This document shows positions 58,972-64,000 of a stretch of DNA of 64,000 nt, in pieces. Origin of the DNA: Paenibacillus sabinae T27 (lineage in GTDB: Bacteria > Bacillota > Bacilli > Paenibacillales > Paenibacillaceae). The notes under the pieces are model-generated. The model made no database searches. It was not told the DNA's origin and worked only from the letters and a program-made list of their open reading frames with translations. Position 1 is the first letter of the stretch; each line of letters starts with the position of its first letter. The stretch covers positions 4,577,925 to 4,641,924 of the forward strand of contig NZ_CP004078.1 of the NCBI RefSeq assembly GCF_000612505.1, written 5' to 3'. Made by a program: the position numbers and the translations under genes.

Positions 58972-59871
58972 ATGAAGTATACCGGCCCCGTTTACCGTCC
59001 GCCTTTTGAAGCGAATTCGCTATTACTGCAAGTCACTGTCGGATGCAGCCATAATGAGTGCAGCTTCTGTACCATGTATAGCGATGTGCCTTTTCATGTC
59101 GAAACGCTGGAACAAATTGAGCATGATTTATGGGAAGCCAAACGAATGTATCCTGAAGTAAACCGTATATTTTTAGTCAATGCCGACCCTTTTGCCCTGA
59201 GTGCAGACCGGCTTAAATCCATTGCGGTTAAAATCAATGAAATTCTGCCTCAAGTTCAGACTATAGCGATGTATGCCTCCGTTAATAACATTAAAAATAA
59301 AACCGATGAAGAGCTTAAAGAATTAAGAGCCTTAAAGATTAACGACCTCAATATCGGCCTGGAATCCGGTATGCCCGAGGTAGTGGAACATTTTAATAAA
59401 GGATTTACGGTGGATGAAGCCAAAGTACAGTTAAAGCGTTTAACCGAAGCTGGAATGGACTTTAGTGTAAATATTATCATCGGAGGAGCCGGCAGCGAAA
59501 AAACACGGGAAAATGCAAAAGCAAACAGCAAACTGCTAAATGAAGTTAAGCCAAAGCTGATCTTTATTGCCACTTTACATGTGGATCCCGGCAGCCCGCT
59601 GGATGAAGAAGTAGAAGAAGGGCTTTTTATAGAAAATACCTTGCGCCAAAATATTGAAGAGGAAATCGAAATGTTAAGCGGACTGAACCTGGACCATACC
59701 TTTTTCTTCGGTCTCCATACCTCCAATGTAATACCCGTTCGCGGTATGCTCCCAGACAAGAAAGATGAAATGATTGCGGCACTAAAAGAAGGCTTAAACT
59801 CCATTGGGGTCGAATATTTAGACGGTCACCTGCAAAAAGGTGTGGAAGGAGCGGTTTCAATCCCCAGATAA
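58972..59871 (+). CDS. Radical SAM protein
   Basis: A 299-residue radical SAM enzyme. The cluster motif reads C-S-H-N-E-C-S-F-C, spacing CX4CX2C instead of the usual CX3CX2C. The GGE-like region is FLVNADPFALSADRL and a partial barrel follows (INDLNIGLESG, VNIIIGGAG). It resembles the short uncharacterised family annotated only as radical SAM. Start ATG 58972 follows AAAGGAGAAGAG. It lies 23 nt before an aminotransferase gene on the same strand and probably forms a bicistron. Substrate unknown. Upstream 190 nt are AT-rich and hold TATAAT-like boxes. Confidence 0.88.
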   Translation: MKYTGPVYRPPFEANSLLLQVTVGCSHNECSFCTMYSDVPFHVETLEQIEHDLWEAKRMYPEVNRIFLVNADPFALSADRLKSIAVKINEILPQVQTIAMYASVNNIKNKTDEELKELRALKINDLNIGLESGMPEVVEHFNKGFTVDEAKVQLKRLTEAGMDFSVNIIIGGAGSEKTRENAKANSKLLNEVKPKLIFIATLHVDPGSPLDEEVEEGLFIENTLRQNIEEEIEMLSGLNLDHTFFFGLHTSNVIPVRGMLPDKKDEMIAALKEGLNSIGVEYLDGHLQKGVEGAVSIPR

Positions 59872-59894
59872 TGGGTGGAGGAAGGAGATCAGGA

Positions 59895-61058
59895 ATGAAA
59901 GAATTATCATCAAAGATCGCAAGCATCGAACCGGCTAAAATCAGAAAAATGTATGATATGGCCCAAGGATTAGACAATGTAATTAGTTTTGTAATAGGCG
60001 AACCTGAATTTGATACTCCAGAGCATATTATTGACGCCGCCAAAAAAGCCATGGATCGCGGCCATACGCATTACACACCCAATTCCGGTATTCTTCCTCT
60101 ACGTGAAGCGGTAAGCGCGCATTTTCAAAATTTTGATAAAGTCAGTTACAATCCGCTTGATGAAATTATGATTACCGTTGGGGGGATGCAGGGGCTTTAC
60201 CTCTCCCTTCTGGTCCTTACGAATCCCGGAGATGAGGTCATCGTCAGTGACCCGTGCTATACCAATTATTATGGAATGATCGAAATGAATCATGCCGTTC
60301 CGGTGACGGTTCCGGTGTACGAAGAAGAAGGGTTCAACTTTACGGAGCAAGGTTTAAGAGCAGCGATAACCCCCAAATCCAAAGCCATCCTATTGAATAC
60401 GCCATCCAATCCAACGGGAGCCGTGGCGGACCGGGCAACGATAGAAATGATCGCGCGAATAGCCGCCGAGCATGATTTATATGTGATTTTTGACGAGGTG
60501 TACAAGTATCTTATCTATGATGAAGAAGATTTCTTCAATATCGCCCGTATTCCCGGCATGAAAGAACGAACGATTATCGTAGATTCCGTATCCAAATCCT
60601 ATGCCATGACCGGGTGGAGAGTCGGATTCTGTCTAGGTCCGGAGCCTGTCATCTCTGAAATGCAAAAAATCCAGGAATTTATGCTGTCCTGCGTGAACAC
60701 TCCGGCACAATATGCAGCAATCGAAGCCCTGACGGGACCCCAGGACGCTCTTACATACATGAATGAGCAATATAAACTGCGCAGAAAGATCATGGTCGAC
60801 CGAATCAACAGCATCGATACCTTGTCCTGCTTAATGCCGAAAGGTGCATTTTACGTATTCATGAATATCAAAGAAACAGGCCTGACCTCTGACGAATTTG
60901 CAATCGGGCTTCTGAAGGATCAGCATGTCGTTGTGTCTCCCGGAGATTGTTTTGGAGCTATGGGCGAAGGTTATGTGAGACTGTCGTATGCTACTTCCGT
61001 GGAGAATATTAATGAAGGATTCGATCGAATCGAGAAGTTCGTGAACAAATTAAAATAA
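59895..61058 (+). CDS. PLP-dependent aminotransferase (class I/II)
   Basis: A 387-residue fold-type I transaminase. The PLP lysine is in DSVSKSYAMTGWRVGFC, with Asn in LLNTPSNPTGAV, Asp/Tyr in YVIFDEVYKYLIYD and Arg in YVRLSYATSVENI. Similar to the MalY/AspC-like Ib group. ATG 59895 is used because GGAAGGAG lies 7 nt upstream; the frame is open from 59871. It follows the radical SAM gene and shares its AT-rich composition. It is not the same as the aminotransferase at 21419, although both keep the SKSY motif. Confidence 0.93.
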   Translation: MKELSSKIASIEPAKIRKMYDMAQGLDNVISFVIGEPEFDTPEHIIDAAKKAMDRGHTHYTPNSGILPLREAVSAHFQNFDKVSYNPLDEIMITVGGMQGLYLSLLVLTNPGDEVIVSDPCYTNYYGMIEMNHAVPVTVPVYEEEGFNFTEQGLRAAITPKSKAILLNTPSNPTGAVADRATIEMIARIAAEHDLYVIFDEVYKYLIYDEEDFFNIARIPGMKERTIIVDSVSKSYAMTGWRVGFCLGPEPVISEMQKIQEFMLSCVNTPAQYAAIEALTGPQDALTYMNEQYKLRRKIMVDRINSIDTLSCLMPKGAFYVFMNIKETGLTSDEFAIGLLKDQHVVVSPGDCFGAMGEGYVRLSYATSVENINEGFDRIEKFVNKLK

Positions 61059-61091
61059 ATGAGTTTGCTATTGATCTTAACTACAGTAATA

Positions 61092-61140
61092 GAAACAGCG
61101 GCAGTTATGGACGAGAAGGTCCTAGACTGTCGCTGTTTTA
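61092..61140. terminator. Terminator between convergent genes
   Basis: AAACAGCGGCAGT and ACTGTCGCTGTTT pair with one mismatch around a 21-nt loop, and end in TTTT. It serves the aminotransferase gene and the aldolase remnant. Confidence 0.8.
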
Positions 61141-61145
61141 TTGAA

Positions 61146-61655
61146 CTATTCCAATTCCTTAATATCCTTAATCAGCATTTCAACATTTTCTTTTTTTGTA
61201 GCCCAACTGGTACAGAATCTCACAACACTGTGATTAGTATCGGCTTTTTCCCAGAAGGAAAAAGAATACTTTGTGCCCAATTTCATCAACACATCTTCCG
61301 GCAAAATGGGAAACTGTTGATTGGTTTTGGAATCATATCGTAATGAAAAGCCTTTTTCAACAAAAGCCTCTCGAATCATCATCGCCATTTCTACGGCATG
61401 ACTGGAAATTTCATAGTACAAGCCATCTTCAAACAAGGTTTCAAACTGGATTCCGAGTAATCTCCCCTTGGCCAGTAATCCTCCCTTTTGCTTGATCATA
61501 TACCGAAAATCTTTTTTCAGCTCATCATTTAGGATCACTGCTGCTTCCCCAAATAACGCTCCGATCTTAGTTCCCCCGATATAGAACACATCACAAAGTC
61601 TTGCAATATCCGCCAAGGATAAATCGCTAGATAAATTGCCGCCACCCGGAGCCAA
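61146..61655 (-). pseudogene. Threonine aldolase, N-terminal half deleted
   Basis: The 169 remaining residues match the C-terminal half of low-specificity L-threonine aldolase: DLSLADIARLCDVFYIGGTK with the PLP lysine, IGALFGEAAVILNDELKKDF, LLAKGRLLGIQFETLFEDGL. A full protein has about 340 residues. The missing part would lie beyond 61655, but no homologous sequence is seen there in any frame. The large PLP-binding portion is lost, so it cannot be an active enzyme. Confidence 0.85.
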
Positions 61656-61941
61656 TCACACTGATACTTCCGTGTTATGCCCAGGTGCGAAACTGTGGTA
61701 CAAAGAGAACAACGCCGGCTGCAGCTCATATGCACATTACAGGTTTTTGGATCGTTTTTTGGCACTAAGATACTCCTAGTCTATCCAAAAAACTATCTTT
61801 TGGATATAATTAGTAGGCTAACATCCCTTGGGAGGCTTGATATGTAGAAAAGCATGATTGGATAGTCTACAAAATTCCTGCTTCTGAGTGGACAATTAGT
61901 TTTGCTAGTGGTACTGCGATTGGGGGGTCTTTGAAACTAAG

Positions 61942-62538
61942 ATGATTAAAAAACTAATATTCTGTGTTCTTGTCGTCATGTCTTTATCTGCTTGTAGTTC
62001 AAATGAGCAAAGCAATCAACCGCAACCTACAAAATCACCGGAGGAAATTGCAAAAGCGGTATCCGGATTGGTTGAAGAAAGGGACGAGGTACAAGATGTT
62101 TCGTTCTACTATGCTCAAACAACCGAGCAAAACAAGGGTAAGAGCGATTTTTATGTTTACTTCTCTAATGACAATGGAAAAGTGTCGGATTTGGAATTTG
62201 TAGTGCAGTATATAGGGACCCATCAAATAGGCACTAATTGGATCGAAATCAGAGCTGATGACCAGTTATTTAGCATAAATAATATCAATGATTATGTTAG
62301 AGGAAGCATGTCACTTTATACTGTACACGAAGTTTATTCAAGTACAGTTTACCGTGATGACTTAAAAATGATTAGAGCAATGGCGAATGCAGAGAAGACA
62401 ATAATTCGTTTAACTGGAACCGGTTTGTACAGCACGGATATTAAATTAAGTAAGCAACAAAAGCAGGCAATGTTGAATGTTATTAGAGCTTATAAAAACG
62501 CAGGTGGAGATCGCTATTTTTTGGGTGATGAACTGTGA
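61942..62538 (+). CDS. Putative lipoprotein
   Basis: A 198-residue exported protein of unknown function. The signal MIKKLIFCVLVVMSLSACSS ends with lipobox LSAC, so Cys-18 is probably lipidated. The mature part is acidic with a KSPEEIAKAVSGLVEERDEV helix and later alternating strands. The ribosome site is weak. The upstream 280 nt carry a TATAAT box (61805) and no gene. It stands alone between an aldolase remnant and an intergenic region. Confidence 0.7.
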   Translation: MIKKLIFCVLVVMSLSACSSNEQSNQPQPTKSPEEIAKAVSGLVEERDEVQDVSFYYAQTTEQNKGKSDFYVYFSNDNGKVSDLEFVVQYIGTHQIGTNWIEIRADDQLFSINNINDYVRGSMSLYTVHEVYSSTVYRDDLKMIRAMANAEKTIIRLTGTGLYSTDIKLSKQQKQAMLNVIRAYKNAGGDRYFLGDEL

Positions 62539-62559
62539 GTCCTCTTATAGGGCTCTTTT
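62537..62559 (+). terminator. Short terminator after the lipoprotein gene
   Basis: GAGTCC and GGGCTC pair (with a G-T pair) and are followed by TTTT. The stem begins in the stop codon. Confidence 0.6.
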
Positions 62560-62979
62560 ATTATGTATGATGATTCCTCTGGACCAAAGGGCGTTCCGTC
62601 CGGTTCACCGAGGGTAGCGCTCAGCCTCAATCGTCGGCGAACCTGCTGCTTGTGTTAAATGAAAATAAATTATTATTATAGACGCTCATGCCGCTGACGC
62701 GGCACCATCAGAGGATGAAATAAAGTTAAAAAAGCAGCTGCCTTATAGACGTGAAAAAATAGTCCTAGAATGGCAGCTGCATTATTCAACTAGCGTCCCC
62801 TTTATCTCTTACTGCAGGAAGCACATATGGCTAACGAATGAAATATGCGTCTTCGATGCAAAAACAACCGCCGCAATTTTCCGCGGGTCTCATCAAAGAC
62901 AGGTCGTAAAAACGATTATGGAGGCTACGCTTCTGTCAGGATGCGTTTTCGCGTTTCGAGTATACGTACGGATGCAGCA
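62560..62979. other. 420-nt intergenic region with two hairpins, no gene
   Basis: GCCGCTGACGCGGC (62690-62703) is a perfect 5-bp hairpin. GCAGCTGCC (62734-62742) and GGCAGCTGC (62772-62780) are perfect 9-bp arms with a 29-nt loop. TATAGACG occurs twice near them. No open frame here has a ribosome site or recognisable motif. The AT and GC patches change abruptly, which could reflect remnants of mobile DNA. Confidence 0.4.
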
Positions 62980-63963
62980 TTAGACGGTTGGTATATTGGT
63001 CTCTGTCAGTTCGGCAGAGAGTTCCCATAGGCGCAAGGCTTGCTGAGGATCGACCGCGTAGTCCTTAACTCCGATTGGGGTGCCGTCGTCAGGAGCCGGT
63101 TCTGCGATGTCACAGTCCTCGCAGTAGATTCCACCTAAGCCGGCAAGTTTTGGGGAGGTGGCCGCCCACACCTGGGTAGCGGCACCCTGCTGAGGTGTCT
63201 TGAATGTTGGATCGGCCGGTTTGCCGTTTTCGTCAATCCAACCCAGCGTGACCATATCCTCCTTTGTCAGATGACGCTGCAGCGGCGTCAGAATTGCGCC
63301 AGGGTGCAGCGAGAATGCCCGTACACCGTGCTCCGCACCACGTCTGTCGAGCTCGACGGCAAACAGGATGTTGGCGGTCTTGGATTGCCCGTAGGCAGGG
63401 AACCTGTCGTAACTACTGCGCTTGAACTGCACGTCGTCCCAACGGATCGGCGATAGGTGGTGGCCAGCTGAGGATACAGATACCACGCGCGCTCCTCCCT
63501 CGGCAACGAGTGCTGGCCACAGCAGGTTGATCAGCGTAAAATGGCCCAGGTGGTTGATGGCGAACTGGGCCTCCCAGTCAGGCCCCACCCTAGTCTCCGG
63601 GCAGGCCATGATCCCGGCGCTGAGGATAGCAATTTCGATACTGCGACCACTGGCTAGAAACCGATCGCTAAATGCCCGGACGCTGGAGAGGTCCGAAAGG
63701 TCAAGCTCAACCACCTCAACACCTTTCAAGCCAGCGAGCGCCCGTTCAGCAGAGGCGGGACGGCGCGCCGGAACGACGACATGGGCTCCGGCACGGGCGA
63801 GGGCTCGTGTGGTCTCCAATCCTAAGCCCGAGTACCCACCGGTCACAATAGCCAGACGTCCGGAGAGATCGATTTCGTGCAGTACCTCATCGGCGGTGCT
63901 TCGATTGCCAAATCCGGAACCAATTCTGTGCTGCATAGTTTTTGAATAACTTTGATGCTGCAT
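62980..63963 (-). CDS. SDR-family oxidoreductase (retinol-dehydrogenase/WW-domain-oxidoreductase-like)
   Basis: A 327-residue short-chain dehydrogenase with an N-terminal extension of about 35 residues. The cofactor motif is AIVTGGYSGLGLETTRAL, then the Ala-Gly of ILSAGIMACPE (for NAG), the strand NHLGHFTLINLL, catalytic Ser in VSVSSAGHHLSP and the Y-x-x-x-K in YGQSKTANILFAVEL. Start ATG 63963 follows AAGGAGATG. It is more GC-rich than the neighbouring 58.7-62.9 kb and has an actinobacterial flavour, so it may have been acquired by transfer. Substrate unknown. Confidence 0.93.
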   Translation of the reverse strand: MQHQSYSKTMQHRIGSGFGNRSTADEVLHEIDLSGRLAIVTGGYSGLGLETTRALARAGAHVVVPARRPASAERALAGLKGVEVVELDLSDLSSVRAFSDRFLASGRSIEIAILSAGIMACPETRVGPDWEAQFAINHLGHFTLINLLWPALVAEGGARVVSVSSAGHHLSPIRWDDVQFKRSSYDRFPAYGQSKTANILFAVELDRRGAEHGVRAFSLHPGAILTPLQRHLTKEDMVTLGWIDENGKPADPTFKTPQQGAATQVWAATSPKLAGLGGIYCEDCDIAEPAPDDGTPIGVKDYAVDPQQALRLWELSAELTETNIPTV

Positions 63964-64000
63964 GGTGTTTCATCTCCTTACTGATATTCTCATATCCACC

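Noticed and set aside
61535..61765. 76-codon minus-strand frame with several cysteines
   Set aside because: It overlaps the aldolase remnant in another frame and has no ribosome site; likely chance.
62845..63030. 61-codon plus-strand frame
   Set aside because: No ribosome site, and its end is antisense to the SDR gene.
1..64000. CRISPR arrays, tRNA, rRNA, prophage
   Set aside because: No regularly spaced repeats, tRNA-like cloverleaf or phage structural gene was recognised.

Overview
The window reads as a chromosomal segment of a Paenibacillus-like Bacillota (inference). Strong AGGAGG-type ribosome sites precede ATG, GTG and TTG starts. Sigma-A promoters, cell-wall amidase/SH3, LysM, copper-amine-oxidase stalk and MORN proteins, an Mrp antiporter and perfect Spo0A boxes fit a sporulating Gram-positive. 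Base composition is moderately GC-rich by eye, with AT-richer pockets around 29.8-30.1, 36-39 and 58.7-62.9 kb. No rRNA, tRNA, CRISPR array or prophage was seen.

Layout. 0-3.5 kb: metK followed on the same strand by a NifH-type iron protein and a NifD/K-type component-1 protein that runs off the window. The row sits behind a sigma-A promoter, a sulfur-box-like dyad and a structured leader. 3.6-12.1 kb: housekeeping and accessory enzymes (APH-type kinase, FAH hydrolase, HAD phosphatase, LLM flavin oxidoreductase, cell-wall amidase, NamA-type ene-reductase, a lipoprotein, Nudix). 12.2-15.7 kb: a decay zone in which a TnpB-only IS605-type element sits in a ROK regulator gene that is also frameshifted, next to a frameshifted acetyltransferase gene. 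15.7-20.4 kb: an aldo/keto reductase with a divergent MerR regulator (two promoters with 19-bp spacers), then a TetR/MFS/SnoaL cluster with matching operators before each gene.

20.4-31.3 kb: ten genes on the minus strand (GntR regulator, amino-acid ABC importer, nitrilase, M24, SDR, M20, aminotransferase, DapA-like lyase) diverge from an enolase-superfamily epimerase. Two identical perfect palindromes mark the regulator's sites. Together they look like an uptake and catabolic unit for a modified or D-amino acid or small peptide. 31.4-35.2 kb: a three-gene module of a two-TM protein, a surface protein joining a binding-protein domain to a VWA domain, and TelA. 35.3-46.3 kb: one unidirectional ion-homeostasis array (UspA-type protein, Mrp antiporter with fused A and B subunits, TrkH/KtrB, ABC exporter).

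46.3-56.6 kb: an acyltransferase, an orphan membrane protein, a quinone-oxidoreductase/TetR pair, a TetR/MMPL pair and a LysM/beta-propeller protein. 56.7-64 kb: a secreted propeller/stalk/MORN protein behind a class-I c-di-GMP riboswitch, a radical SAM/aminotransferase pair, a truncated threonine aldolase, a lipoprotein and an SDR.

Two segments are flanked by direct repeats that are duplicated pieces of neighbouring genes: the acyltransferase 3' end around 35.9-46.6 kb and LysM coding sequence around 50.0-55.1 kb. This suggests accessory modules were inserted or shuffled by recombination. The strongest candidate for an undescribed system is the metK-linked nitrogenase-like operon, whose component-1 protein has only one cysteine in its first 356 residues.
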